A stretch of 64,000 bases of DNA. It comes from Okapia johnstoni. Its lineage: Eukaryota; Chordata; Mammalia; Artiodactyla; Giraffidae. Under the pieces are notes generated by a model. The model saw only the letters and a program-made list of their open reading frames with translations, was not told the DNA's origin and ran no database searches. The position numbers were made by a program, and so were the translations under genes. This document shows, piece after piece, positions 50,701-63,030 of this stretch; the first letter of the stretch is position 1; every line of letters starts with the position of its first letter. The stretch is from the NCBI GenBank assembly GCA_024291935.2, contig CM044316.1, positions 3,402,501-3,466,500 on the forward strand, read 5' to 3'.

Positions 50701-51439
50701 ATCGCCCCAGCCGGCAAATTAGGATCTGCTTCAAAACTCCTGGAGAGTGAGGGGAAGAGAACGAAGGCATAGCAGAGTAGCAGTGACAGACGACAGCGTG
50801 TAAGTTCCACCACAGGCTGGAGGAGAACTGCTGGCCCGCAGAGAGCAGCCCCTCTAAACTGAGGCAGGGTGCCGAGGTGGATGCTGCCTGCAGGGCAGAG
50901 CCCAAGGGCAGCAAGGCTGCCTGAGGCACAGGCTGCTGCCTGGGGAGCGGGGCCGGGACCCAGGGGCTTCAGTCCCCCTTCTCTCTCTCCAGACAAAACC
51001 TGGCTGGTCAGCAGGATGCAGCCCAAGAAGGACAAGTTCCAGCTACACCAGAGGCCTCCCAAGCACCCAGCACAGACAAACCCCAGGATGGGGGCTACCA
51101 AGTCCTAGGCAGAATGCTGACGCAGGGCTTTGGGAGGGGTGCAAGATTTCAACTGCTTCTACCAAAAGACGCTTAGTTAAATGTCACCTTCCAGCTGGTC
51201 TGAGGACCTCAGGTGGAAAATCTGTTCTAAAATAACTCCAAAAGGGTGATTGTGCTATGGCAGGAACCAATATTTTTAAATAGGACTCAGGGGACCAGCA
51301 CCTCACACAGGGTGGTTCATTTGGGAGGGGGTAGGTTTAGAGAGGCATAAGTCACAGAGTCTTAACCCTGAGGTTATCATTAATACTCTGTACTAGGAAA
51401 TGCTATGTATACTGTTACTAACATAATAGCAAAGACACT

Positions 51440-51490
51440 ACTAGTAATACTCTTGTTTCAGGCATGAGGAAAGTGAGGCTTAGGAGTATG
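51440..51490 (+). repeat. MIR fragment
   Basis: ACTCTTGTTTCAGGCATGAG then GAAAGTGAGGCTTAG resembles the MIR core (TTTTACAGATGAGGAAACTG then AGGC). It is short. Confidence 0.45.
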
Positions 51491-53542
51491 TGTTTGGGAG
51501 AAGTGACAAGAGCTGATGCTCTGGAAAATAGATGACGTGGGGTGCTTTTTCCAGAGCTGAAAGAAGGGCGTGAACTCGATCGAGGTGGCGGCAGGAGGAG
51601 TGCAGACTGACCTCAGGTGGAGCACACAGGACAGGGGTAGGTTGGGGGAAGAGGGGTCCAATCTGTTCTAAAGGATCATGTGGTTGATCTGGGGACAGAC
51701 TGGGGCAGAGCAGCGGAGAGACATGACCAAATGATGGTTGAACTTCAGAGGATTTGTACAATATAACAAACCAACAGCTGGACAGGAGGCCAGAGAGGGT
51801 TGCCTTGTTGTTGTTCTTAATTTTTGTCTGAGCAACTGAGAAAAGATGGACTTGACTTTCTGGGATCGAGATGGAGCAGGAAGAACGCTGCGGGTGAGAA
51901 AGGCTGGCACGCAGAGGCTGGAGCGTGTGGACAGGTGGGGGCCTACACTCGGCACAGCCGCTGTCCTTGGGGTGGGGTGGAAGAAGGGCCTGAGCTTGTG
52001 CAGCAAGTGCCACAGAGCTGAGTCCAGGGTCCAGATGCCAGCCACACTGGGCACTGGCCAAGCTCCACACCCTCCACAACCCCTGGCTGACAGGCACACG
52101 TCTTCCCATCCAAAACAGAGCCCTCACTCTGCTCTCAGCCTGAGCTACTTCCTGATGCATGTTTCTGAGACAGTGGCAGAGATGTAGCAGCTGTGTTCTG
52201 GAAGGAACTCACACCAAAAACACCAGCTCTCAAGTTTTAAATAATGTCAAACCTCATTAAGGCCAAATATAAGGGATGCAATTTAACTTGGGAAATAAAA
52301 AATTGATCCCAACGGCCAGCCCCCACCAGATACAGCAGAGAACAAGGGTGAGCCTTAGGGAGCAACTGGCCAGGGGAGATTGTTGCTCCCTGAGCCTCAG
52401 TTTCCCCTCCACAACTCACAGATGTGCTAGGTAAAGAGAAACAGTGACATGAGTAAAATCTTGAGTGAGAAAATCAAGTTGCAGCATGGTATGATACCAT
52501 TCACAGGTTTAAAAGGCTTAGTTACAACCTGCAAAAAAAGATACTGAAAGCTCACTAAAATCGAAACTGAAAGAAACTGGACTAAAATCCACAACACTCA
52601 CCCTCTGAAACTTTCACTGTCTATATTAAGCATTTCTGTACTAAATTATTTCTCTTAACAGTGACAATCAGTTTTTTTGTAGTCAAAGAAAACAAAGATA
52701 AAAAGGAGAGCTAAATAAACAAACATTCCCAATGCAGAGGGTGAGAACTGAAAGAACCAGTGGCATGAGGTGCGGTGAGGGGAGAAGGTCCTGCGTGGAG
52801 GGAGGCGCCCAGCTCCTCCAACAGGCAAACAAAGAGCACAAGAGGCACGGCAACCTTCAGCGGATGGAGAGTGGATGCCGCTGCCACTTCCCCATTTGTT
52901 ATTGGCAGCTTTCAAGTCCACCTTCTGGACCACTTGCTACAGCAACTTCGGAGTTCTAAGCAGTAAACCCAAACCCATTATTTCATCCCCACAGCCCACC
53001 TTCCACCTGGGTCACCAGCTGTCCCCAGTGGACATCAGGCCACAGCATCAGAGTAGGCTCTCCCTGAGAGGGGCCCTCACTGAGACAGACCACAGCAGCA
53101 AACCCCACACCGCTCAAGGGCGTCATCTCTCCCACGGCAGATACCCCCCATTTGTCTTCATCTTCAGTGTGGAGCAAACAGTATGGGTTCAGTATGGGCT
53201 GCTGAGTTAGACCTACATTTCTGTTAATCAGCCTCATGAAGGGTATGACTCTTGGAGATGGCTTACATGGCAAAATGTAGCAAGTCAGTCAAGGGCTTTG
53301 ATTAAAAACCCCTGCATTCTGACTTTCTGGAAGGCGAGTGTACTGAGATGGAGCCTCACAGACTGAGGCCAAGGCAGGAACAGGAATCCAGGGAGATGGT
53401 CCAGGTAGAGCAACAGCATAGGCCGATCTCAGACAGGAATCTCAGACAGAGGAAAAGAGGCCACAGTTAGTCCTGTGCAAAAGATTTCCTCAAAAAGAAA
53501 CCTGAGTCTTACTCACTGACTGAAGCTAAGTTCTGAACCCTT

Positions 53543-53908
53543 CAGCTCAGTTCAGTCGCTTAGTCGTGTCCGACTCTGCAACCCCATGGACTGCAGCACG
53601 CCAGGCCTCCCTGTCCATCATCAACTCCCAGAGCTTGCTCAAACTCATATCCACTGAGTCGGTGATGCCATCCAGCCATCTCATCCTCTGTCATCCCCTT
53701 CTCCTCCCACTTCAATCTTTCCAGCTTCAGGGTCTTTTACAATGAGTCAGTTCTTTGCATCAGGTGGCCAAAGTATTGGAGTTTCAGCTTCAGCATCAGT
53801 CCTTCCAATGAATATTCAGGACTGATTTCCTTCAGGATTGACTGGTTTGATTTCCCTGCTGTCCAAGGGACTCTCAAGAGTCTTCTCCAACATGACAGTT
53901 CAAAAGCA
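53543..53908 (-). mobile_element. BovB LINE 3' end, reverse orientation, with 11-bp target duplication
   Basis: Reverse-strand BovB 3' coding and tail. On the minus strand, [20 protein letters not shown] and [19 protein letters not shown] are readable. The plus strand begins CAGCTCAGTTCAGTCGCTTA. TCTGAACCCTT (53532-53542) and TCTGAACCTTT (53909-53919) flank it with one mismatch. It is 5'-truncated and has stops. Confidence 0.92.
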
Positions 53909-54699
53909 TCTGAACCTTTAGTGGTCTGAAAACTTAAAGACACTCCAGAACTGTAAATGTTTTCTCTTCTATATATCAGAAAGGCCCCTGGCCCAGCCAC
54001 CTGGCTAAAAGTTCCATGGGCCTTCAAAGGACAACAGACTCTCTGCCCCAGTCCGGGAACTCGGGTGGGGACCGACCACACCCACACATGTGAGGGCAGG
54101 TGCCATTCACCAAGAGCCTCTGGGTAGAGACCAGCCAGTCATCCCACAAGGGGGGAAATCCAAGTATAGTGGACCTGGAACCAGGTTCAACACTCTTCTT
54201 TCTACTTGGCATTCTTATAAGCTGCCCACTGTGGAACATTCCCCCGTACACTCTAAAGGCCTTTTGTTAATCATGCTTAAATCTTTTCCCCCCTCACCTT
54301 GGACAGACAAGCACGTGGTGGGGCTTAAATGCACCAGCGAGGACAGAACAACTGTCCTCAGACGCCACCACGGCAGCCTTACTTCAGAGAAGTAAGACTG
54401 CCTCTGCCAGGGCTACAGAAGCACCTGTGGGGAGGTCTGGCCAGGAAGACCCCTGGCATCAGATGTCACTGCCACCCACCTGGTGTATCCCCAGCTCCAG
54501 AAGGGTACCAGCCACATAGGAGGTGCACGTCAAACATTTGATGAACAAATGCAGGTTTTAAAGGCCCCCCCTCAAGGGGCTGGGGTGGGGGTTGGTGAAC
54601 ATGGGCTCCCTTTCAACACTGGTACTCTCAGATCTCAACCCAAGCTTAATGTTCCTCTGTTAACAGAAATGTGGGGTCTTCTTTTACAGACAAGATAGC

Positions 54700-54870
54700 T
54701 TACACTGATTGAGCATTTATGTACTGCACATGGATCATCTCAGATGCAAGGTGAGTGCTATCATCAGCCCCTGATTTACAGGAAAGGAAACTGAGGCAGG
54801 TGAAAATCACACAGCAAGTGGTAGGGCTGGCACTGGGAATTGGAAGCCCTGGCTCCTCTACACAGTGCCC
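54700..54870 (+). repeat. MIR SINE
   Basis: CATTTATGTACTGCACATGG, ATTTACAGGAAAGGAAACTG, AGGCAGGTGAAAATCACACA and GCAAGTGGTAGGGCTGGCAC follow the MIR consensus order. Confidence 0.75.
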
Positions 54871-55444
54871 ATTGAAACACCCCCATCAACCACCCAGAGT
54901 CAGGCGTGTCCTTTCCCAAGGACACAGGAAGCTTCTCACAAGCAGGAAGTTGGGTCTGACCGCTAGCTCTGGCCCCCTGAGGTTCAAATGAGATATTGAA
55001 TGTTTACAACTTTATTGAGTGTTATCAGGGAGACCACACCTTTTGCTGTTTGCTTTCAAAGAAATTCTGCTGGAGTACAGGATATACATTCCTAAAAACC
55101 ACCACATGGTGCAAAATCATCCAATAAAAACACAGGGCTTGTAGAAATGATGGAGCAATACCACCAAACTTCATCAGTAATACTGAAAGAGTCTGGAACC
55201 TGATTTTTAAATGGTAGCATGTTAAACAGCTAAGAAATACACAAATGCTGCCTGAAGCCTTATGCCACCTGGGGGAAGACCTGGTATTTGCTGTGACTGT
55301 GGGTGGGGTGCAGTTTCTGAGTTACTGCGACAAGTTGGAAGTAGGCTGTCTGAACCCAGCAGGGGATGGGTGTGGTGTGATGCACATATGAGGTCCCAGC
55401 AGGTGCTCTTTCAGCTGGGAGCAGTTTTCTGGACTCATCTAGTA

Positions 55445-55625
55445 GAGGAGTCAGCAAACTTTCTTAAAGAGACACAGTCAATATTTCCAGCTCTGCAGGC
55501 CATTCAGTCTCTGTCACGGTTACTCAAGCCCTGCAACGGGGACAGTCTGTTCTCAAATGGGCATGGCTGTGTCCCAATCAAACTTTATTTACCCAAACAG
55601 GCCACCAGCCTGTGGGCCATAGGTT
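55445..55625 (+). repeat. hAT-type (MER) DNA transposon remnant
   Basis: GAGTCAGCAAACTTTCTTAA, GGCCATTCAGTCTCTGTCAC, AATGGGCATGGCTGTGTCCC and AACTTTATTTACCCAAACAG end near GGGCCATAGGTTCCCAACCC. The ends form imperfect inverted repeats, as in non-autonomous hAT elements. It is the same family as 5160-5312. Confidence 0.7.
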
Positions 55626-56161
55626 CCCAACCCCCCAGACCTAGCATTTCTCCTGGACAAAATCGCATGTAACAAAACCGTGTGCCCTTATACCAATAGT
55701 GTTGGAACAAATCTGCTTTTCCAAACAAGCATTACGGCAGAACTGACTACAGATAAAATTGGTTTCAAAAAAAAGGATGTGAATGTGTAAATTCAATCCA
55801 AGTCCAGGACTCAAGGTTAACCCTTTTGACAAATCAGAAGAAATTTAGTTTCAAGAAGTACCGAGTGCATACTGGTTACTGCACGGTCAGTCTGTCCCAA
55901 CTACATGGGTCAATTTTACATCATTCTAAGAGCGCCACACGCTCTCAAGATAAATAGGCCCCTCATAGAAGGAAATTACATGCTATAAACTCAATTACTG
56001 AAGCAAATGAAACTTTAACCCAGTTACAGAAACAAATGGTTCCTAAGCACACGTGCCCGAGCATCAGACCAAAGCTCTAAGGAAAAAGCACAGGGGCTGA
56101 GGACCGGGGAGGGTGGGGCAGCCCCATGGGGCACAGGGCAGGGTTAAGCCAGGAAAAGAAA

Positions 56162-56365
56162 AAAAGGGAAGTCGCTCAGTCATGTCCACCTCTTTGCAAC
56201 CCCAAAGACTGCAGCCAGCCAGGCTCCCCCATCCATGAGATTTTTCCACGCAAGAGTACTGGAGTGGGTTTCCATTTTCCTCTCCAAGGATCTTTCCCAC
56301 CCAGGGATTGAACCCAGGTCTCCCGCATTGCAAGCAGACGCTTTACCATCCGAGCCACCAGGAAA
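56162..56365 (-). repeat. Bov-tA type SINE
   Basis: GGGAAGTCGCTCAGTCATGT, then GAGTACTGGAGTGGGTTTCC and GATTGAACCCAGGTCTCCCG, ending GAGCCACCAGGAAAG. A similar AGGAAA-AGAA stretch precedes it at 56151-56160, a possible target duplication. Confidence 0.9.
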
Positions 56366-57972
56366 GAAAGTGCAAATCAAGTACACTGGGGCTGAGTTGC
56401 TAGAGACCTGGGGTGGTGAGGGGAGGGGTCCCTGGGAAGAGCCACGGGGTCAAGTTTCTCTCCAGGTAACCAGGACTTAACTGTGCCCTTGAGGGCTGGT
56501 GGAGGTGGGTGCAGTCGTCTGTGTCAGAGAAACCCTAAGAAGGGCACTTCAACTGGTTTGGTGGCAGCGGGGGACGGGGCGGGGTCCAGGAGGACACAGG
56601 TTCACACCACACTGCCCCCCACTGTCCTACTCCAGGGCAGGTTAGGCAGTGCCATCACAGCCCTGCTCCTTGCATCCTGAATAAACCTCGGTGCATTCTG
56701 CCTGCAACCGCAGTTCCACAGCTCAGCTCCAGCCTGGAGACGCCACAACAGCTTCAGGAACAGTCGCTGGGCTCAGCCTTCACCCAGTCAGCACCTTGGT
56801 CCTTCAAGTCTCCTGACCTTTCTGCGAGCGCAGGCCTGACTCGTAGGCACACCACCTCACTTCCAGCCTGACTGCATCGTGTCCATCCCACTGGAGCTCC
56901 CGGGCCTGGGGGCTTGAGGCAGGTTTTCTGAGCCTCCTACTTCATGTCAAGAGAAGCCAGCATTGTTTGCCAGATAAACAACCACTTCACAAAAATGAAA
57001 GTCTTGACCAACAAATTCTTCTGTCACGTTAAAGGAGCTCACTTGCTCTTTTAAAGGTTTCTCAACAGGTGGGTCATGTCACCGCTGGCCTCTAATGGTG
57101 GCCGGCGGTGCCTAGGCTCTGGGGGCGCAGAGAGAAGGGTGTAAAAGAGATGAACACTTAGTGCTCCAGACTTGGGAGCACCTGACCCTACCTGATGGAC
57201 ACCCTACTGGCAGAGGAGGGACTCAGGAAACCGGGGTGTCAGCAGGTACTTCCCTGCTCCCCAAAATGCAACACACCAGGCTAGCTGAACACCAAGCAAC
57301 CTTGTGTCACACACACAAATACAAATGTGTGAACCCACACTCAGACACATGCACCTACACACTCATGTACGTACAGTTTTCATCCCTTCCTCCCACTTGC
57401 AAATCTTATCCAATCATTTGAGAAAACGTCTTTCTTCTCTGTGTAATTCATTTTTGAGCAAAAGAACAGCAGTTATGTGTGATCACTGTCCGCTGGGCTC
57501 CAGAACCAATGGTCAGAAAGGAAAACCATTCTGAAAATGACATGAGACACAGGGTCCAGAAGCACCAACTTCTGAAGCAAGTGAAGGAGCCCACAGGCCG
57601 TGCAAAATCCCTTCAGGGCCCTCTGTGTACCCCTGCACACCTCCAAAATTCAACCCACACTTCCTCTGAGACAAATAATTTCACACCTGGGTAGAACAAA
57701 AGCGTTTTAAAAATCACTAGCACCTGCAACCGTGCTCATTTTTACTACTTCATGCATACAGTAATTTAAACTTCCAAAGACAGCAAAGAACCAACTGCAG
57801 TTTACTGTTGTTAATATCTGAGTGATGCCTGAACCTGAAAGGGAACTTCGGCAGTACCAAGGAGCCTGGTCAGTTACTAACAACCACGGATACCCTTCTC
57901 CTAGTTCATAGCCTGTCTGATCCAGGACATGGATCCGTGACCTCCAAGGGGCCAGTGACCTGGGGGTCTCAC

Positions 57973-58020
57973 CTTTGTGGAAGGCAAGGAGCAGCTTGGG
58001 GTCGCTGGCCTTCATGAGAG
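57973..58020 (-). other. Candidate cryptic exon in GATAD2A intron 1
   Basis: On the minus strand, GGGTCTTAG precedes CTCTCATGAAGG, and CACAAAG is followed by the strong donor GTGAGACC. The 48 bases contain an ATG that opens MKASDPKLLLAFHK. I recognise no protein family. Splicing to GATAD2A coding exon 1 would put this ATG out of frame with the GATAD2A start and hit a stop at once, so it could act only as a 5'UTR exon with an upstream ORF. This is a prediction only. Confidence 0.25.
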
Positions 58021-59031
58021 CTAAGACCCAGTAAGGGTTGTGAGATACATGTGTCGATCATCATTTTGTTACAAGTCAACAATGGAAAAGAAATCCACTC
58101 TGCTGGTCCAGAGGAGGAGGGGGAGTATCTAGAAATGCTTCATTAGAGGTTGGCCCCATGAGCAGAATCTGGAGTTGTAGAGATGGAAGAGGAGAAAGCA
58201 GTGGTAGCAGAAAAGGTGAAGTGGCAGAAATATACAGGCATGTGAAAACCAAGTAAGTACATGAAACCAAATAAAAGGGAATCAAAACTTTTAACAACTT
58301 TTTAAAATGGAACAAGGTTGCTTAGAAGGAAAAAACATTACCCCATTACAGTGAGGCCACTTATATGCTAGCAGTGATGACTGGACCTCCCAGTCTGCAG
58401 TAGTCTGGGACTGGGGATGGGGTGGAGGTCCTGGCCGGCCATCAGCCTGTGAGAGTGAGGAGAGCTGGAACCTTTAATTAGGTCCTGAAGGACAGAGGGA
58501 AGTGCTGAGAGCACAGTGTGTGCTCCAAAAAGACACAAGTGCGCACACAATTTAAATCAAGTGCCTCCAGTCACTCCATCAAACTAATCAATCTGAGCAC
58601 TGGCGCTCTCCACAAGGAACTCTCTGACCCCAGCCCCCAAAGGCGTGCTCTATTTAACCCTTCAGGGAAGAGACAACATTTATGAATGCAGGACTCAACT
58701 CAGCCTCAGGAGTCAAAGGTGAAGGTTAAGTTCAGGAGCATCTTAGTCTCCTCCTAACGGGGCACTTCTTTCATGCCAAGCGTGCCCAGACACCACACCC
58801 ATCTGAAATGATAATGACACATCAAATATTAAGGCCATCACCACTCAGGAACCATGCAAGGTAAAGTCAGACCAAGGCAGCCATCCTATCAGGTCACCTT
58901 CAGTCCTTGGTTCAAGAACCACTCGGATATGTACGTATGTAGACTGTTAACACTGGAAAGAATTAAAAACATATATATAAACACCCTGGGATCTTACGTT
59001 TACAAATACACATTTATAATCTGATTATTTT

Positions 59032-59253
59032 GGGGGTGCCATGCCCTCCTCCAGGGGATCTTCCCAACCCAGGAATGGAACCCAGGTCTCTCTCATTGCA
59101 AGTGGATTCTTTACTGTCTGAACCACCAGGGAAGCCCAAGAACACTGGAGTGGGTAGCCTACCCCTTCTCCAGGAGATCTTCCTGACCCAGGAATCGAAC
59201 CGGAGTCTCCTGCATTGCAGGCGGATTCTTCACCAGCTGAGCTACCAGGGAAG
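59032..59253 (-). repeat. Two partial Bov-tA SINE units in tandem
   Basis: The segment CCTCCTCCAGGGGATCTTCC to CTGAACCACCAGGGAAGCCC is followed by CTTCTCCAGGAGATCTTCCT to GAGCTACCAGGGAAG. The head half of the SINE is thus present twice in the same reverse orientation, with the 3' half missing. Confidence 0.85.
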
Positions 59254-61520
59254 ACTTTTTAAGGTAGAGGACATGTAAATGCAGCCTCTGAAATGATGCT
59301 TTTGGGGGATATATTTAATAAAATTAATCTGGAAAGCAGAAACTTTAATATACTCAAGTAGCAACCACCAACATTTTAAAAATAAAACCTCAACGGTCTT
59401 CAGATTCCGAAAGGCCAAAGCCATGCAGACCTGGAGAAAGATGGTGGTAGCACCTCACCCCAGAAATGCTTGAGGGAACAGAGCAGGTTTGAGGACTAGT
59501 CATATCCAGGAAAATCGATGGTCACTGCCTTCAATGGGGCTCATGCCACAGTAACAGCCAGCCCTCTAGTGGCACGCCTAGCCACTCAGACTCACCCTGG
59601 GGACACGCAGGGCCAGGCCTGGGACAGCCAAGTCCCCAGACCGCAGCACCACCCTCCCTCCCTGGAGTCACGTGGGGGTGGGGGTGGTGGGCAGCCAGAG
59701 AAAGCACAGGTCCTGTCGGGGAAGCTGGGGTAGGTGGGGAGTATGTGTTTATCTTTCCCAGACATAGACCATCTCTTGAAACTTCTGAAAACAGGGACTA
59801 CCACTGACCAGCCAGGCCATGCAGATACCACTGAGATCAGTCTGCACCTCAGCCTCATGCCTTGGCCTCTGAGTATCCCTTCCCAGTGACACGAGTTGAA
59901 AGCCTGTCCACACCTCCAAGTTCAAGCATACAGCAGGACAAAGTACACCTAAACTGATCACGCTTTAAGAGGGGGAGAGACTGGCAGCACATGTTTTTAA
60001 ACCTTGATAGCACCCCCGGGCTCGCTCTGGAGAGGGGGGCTTGGATTTTATGTTTCTGTTCTCAGAAGTGCTCAGTAACTACCCAACACTGCTCACCTGA
60101 AAGTGGCCCCACAGGGGTGTCTGAGCCTCTGCTGGCTGGGGCCTGTGCCTGAAGCCCAAGTGCAACCCCAGGGAGAAACACATGTTACCAGAAGAGAACG
60201 TGACACAGAAATAAAGATGCTACCTGTGAGGGGAATCTGAATGATATTAAATATCCACAGGGAAATGGTGGCCAGGTGCCCTCTGGTGCAGGATGTCACT
60301 GAGAGATGTGTGGCTGAGCCTCCTCGGCCCACAAAGGGTTACACCTGCCAATTCCCTGCCATCTGCAATGTGCCCTGCGGGTGTCACATCACCAAATGGG
60401 AGGCCTTAACCCTTCCAGGGCTGATTCCCTCAGGACCTGGCTGAGAAAGCAGCCCTGACCACCAGCTCCACTGAGCTGGAAATGGCAGGAGGTTTTACAC
60501 AGAAATTTCCAGGAAGGGCCAGAAAAGCCTTCTCCATTCTCAGGAGGAGATGGGAGTGGAAAACCCGGCAATGTGGTGGCGCCAGGCCTGGAGGCCCTGC
60601 CTGGGCTCCTTTGTCAGCTCCTCCTGCACACATCCTGCGGCAGCAGGGCCGGCAGCCCCAAAAGGATCAGAGCCAGCGGGGAAACCTACGTCTAGGACTA
60701 AATAAGTTTCTGGTCTCAACGAAGCCCATGGGCCTAAGAAACAGTTCCTACTGATGAACAGTTCCTCCAGCACTTCCTGCACAGCTGTGAGAGCTGGAAC
60801 AGAAATCTTACTTCTCTCCTCCATCCTGTAAGTGGAAATCTCCCCCTTGGGCAGAGGGTTGTTCTGGGTATAGACACCTATCACAACCTCCAAGAAATAG
60901 CCAGGCTGACCTAGAGGATATCACGTGAGTGGTCATTTTGTACAACATGCTACTCAAGGTAAAAGCAAGGTCTCGCCCCAGCCAAGGCCCTGAGAGCCCC
61001 TCTGACCCGTCTACTACCACCCCTCTCACGTCCCCCCACCCCTCGACCCCATTCTCTCAGCTCCAGCCACTCAGACATCCCAGCTGCTCCTCTGAAAGCC
61101 AAGTTTACTCCCACCTCAGGGCCTTTGTACTTCCTGCTAGGTCCTTCCCGGGATCTCTGTACAGCACTCTCTTCTTCAGCAGAAACAGCCAAGTGACATG
61201 AATCTTCCCCCCACATACGTGACTGGGGGGGGGGGTGTCTCTACCCCCTTTCCCACCTCATCACCACTAGACATGCTAATTACTCATCTTTCCATCTGTG
61301 TGTCCCCCTCCTCTCAAAACCCCCACAAGAACACAGACTATCTCTTTGTTCAGTGATACTGTCCTAGGGCCCAGGACAGAATAGGTGTTCAATACATACT
61401 TGTTAAACAGAAGAGAAAAAGTACTTTCAGTACTCTCAACTATGGCACTCCCCTCCCTCATTAAATAAGTCAAAAACTCTTCATGTCAATAGAAAATAAA
61501 ATGATCAAAACCAAACAAAA

Positions 61521-61844
61521 CGGGGACTTCCCTGGTGGCCCTGTGGTTAAGAATCCGCCTGTCAGTGCAGGGAATACAGGTTCGATCCCTGGTCCAGGAA
61601 GATCCCACATGACACAAGAGCACTAAGCCCGTGAGCTGCAACTACTGAGCCCTCATTCCAGACCATGGAAGTCACAACTACTGAAGCCCACACAGTTTAG
61701 AGCCCATGCTTGGCAACAAGAGAAATCACCACATTGAGAAGCCCGCACACTGCAATGAACAGCAGTCTCCACTCTCCGCAACTTGAGAAAGCCCGTGCAC
61801 AGCAACGAAGACCCAGCGTGGCCAAAAAGTAAATAAAATTAATA
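61521..61844 (+). repeat. CHR-type SINE, near full length
   Basis: It starts CGGGGACTTCCCTGGTGGCC, has the B-box-like GGTTCGATCCCTGG, and continues through CTGCAACTACTGAGCCC-like units to GACCCAGCGTGGCC and an A-rich tail. AAACAAAA at 61513-61520 and 61845-61852 may be the target duplication. The L1 at 61853 begins directly after. Confidence 0.9.
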
Positions 61845-61852
61845 AAACAAAA

Positions 61853-63030
61853 TGCTTACTTCATACCATACATGAAAAACCAACTCAAAACTGGCCAAAG
61901 ACCTAAATATTAAAAGCTAAACCTATAAAACTCTTGGAAGAGTATATAAGGGTAAAATCAGGACCCTCAATTTGGCAAGAAATTCTTAGATATGACATCA
62001 AAAGCTCAATATCAAATAAAAAAATAAATTAGACTTCATCAAAAGTAAATTCTTTTGTGCAAAAGATTGTGAAAAAAAACCAACAGAGTGGGGAAAAAAT
62101 ATCTGAAATCATATCTCTAATAATGGTCTGATGTCCAGAATATATAAAGAACTATTAGAACTTAGCAACAAACCCAATTAAAAAAAACAGGCAAAAGATT
62201 TGAAAAGACATTTCTCCAAAGATGACAGACTAATGGCCAATAAGCACATGAAAAGATGTTCAGCATCATTAATCATTAGGGAGACGCAAATCAAAACCAC
62301 CTTTCACCCGTTAGGATGACTATTTAAAGAAAAAAAAGGAAAATAAGTGTTGTTGAGGACATAAAGAAACCGGAACCACCATAAATTGCTGGTGGGAATG
62401 TAAAATGCTGCAGTGATGTGGAAAACAAGTCTGGCAGCTCCTTGAAAAGTTAAATACAGATAAATACAGAATTACCCTTATGATCCAACAATTCTACTCC
62501 TAGATATATCCAAGAGATGTGTTCATTTAAAAAATAATAAATTGTATACAAATGTTAAAAAGCACAACTATTCACAACAACCAACAGGAACAACCAAAAT
62601 GTTCACCAATGGGTGAAACAGATAAACAAAATGTGGTATATCCATACAATGGAATATTATTCAGCCATAAGAAGGAATAAATTGCTCATCCCTGTCACAA
62701 TGCAGATGAACTGTGAAAACATGGTTAAGTGTTTAGCATGTTTAGCAGACAGAAAAGGCCATAAAGTATATGATTCCATTTTTCTGAGATGCCCAGAACC
62801 ATGCAAATCTAGAGACAGAAAGTAGATTAATGGTTGCTAGGGAATGGGGGCACAGAGGTAGGGAAGGATAGGCTAATATATACAGGTTTCTCTCTGGGGT
62901 GATGAAAATGTTCTAGAATTAGAGGTGATAGCTGCACAATATTATGACTGTATTAAGTGCCAATGTACACTTTAAAAGGGTTAAAATGGTGAATTTCATG
63001 TTGTGCGAACATTACCTTATTATTTTAAGG
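61853..63030 (+). repeat. Old L1 (L1M type) 3' part
   Basis: AACCAACTCAAAACTGGCCA, ATATATAAAGAACTATTAGA, GAGACGCAAATCAAAACCAC, AATGGAATATTATTCAGCCA and GGGGTGATGAAAATGTTCTA are standard L1 distal ORF2 and 3'UTR phrases in order. The frame is broken. It is the same type and orientation as 2235-4187. Confidence 0.85.

Noticed and set aside
56162..59253. Repeated short units resembling a CRISPR-like array
   Set aside because: The units are Bov-tA SINE copies with irregular spacing and no regular spacers. The genome is mammalian.
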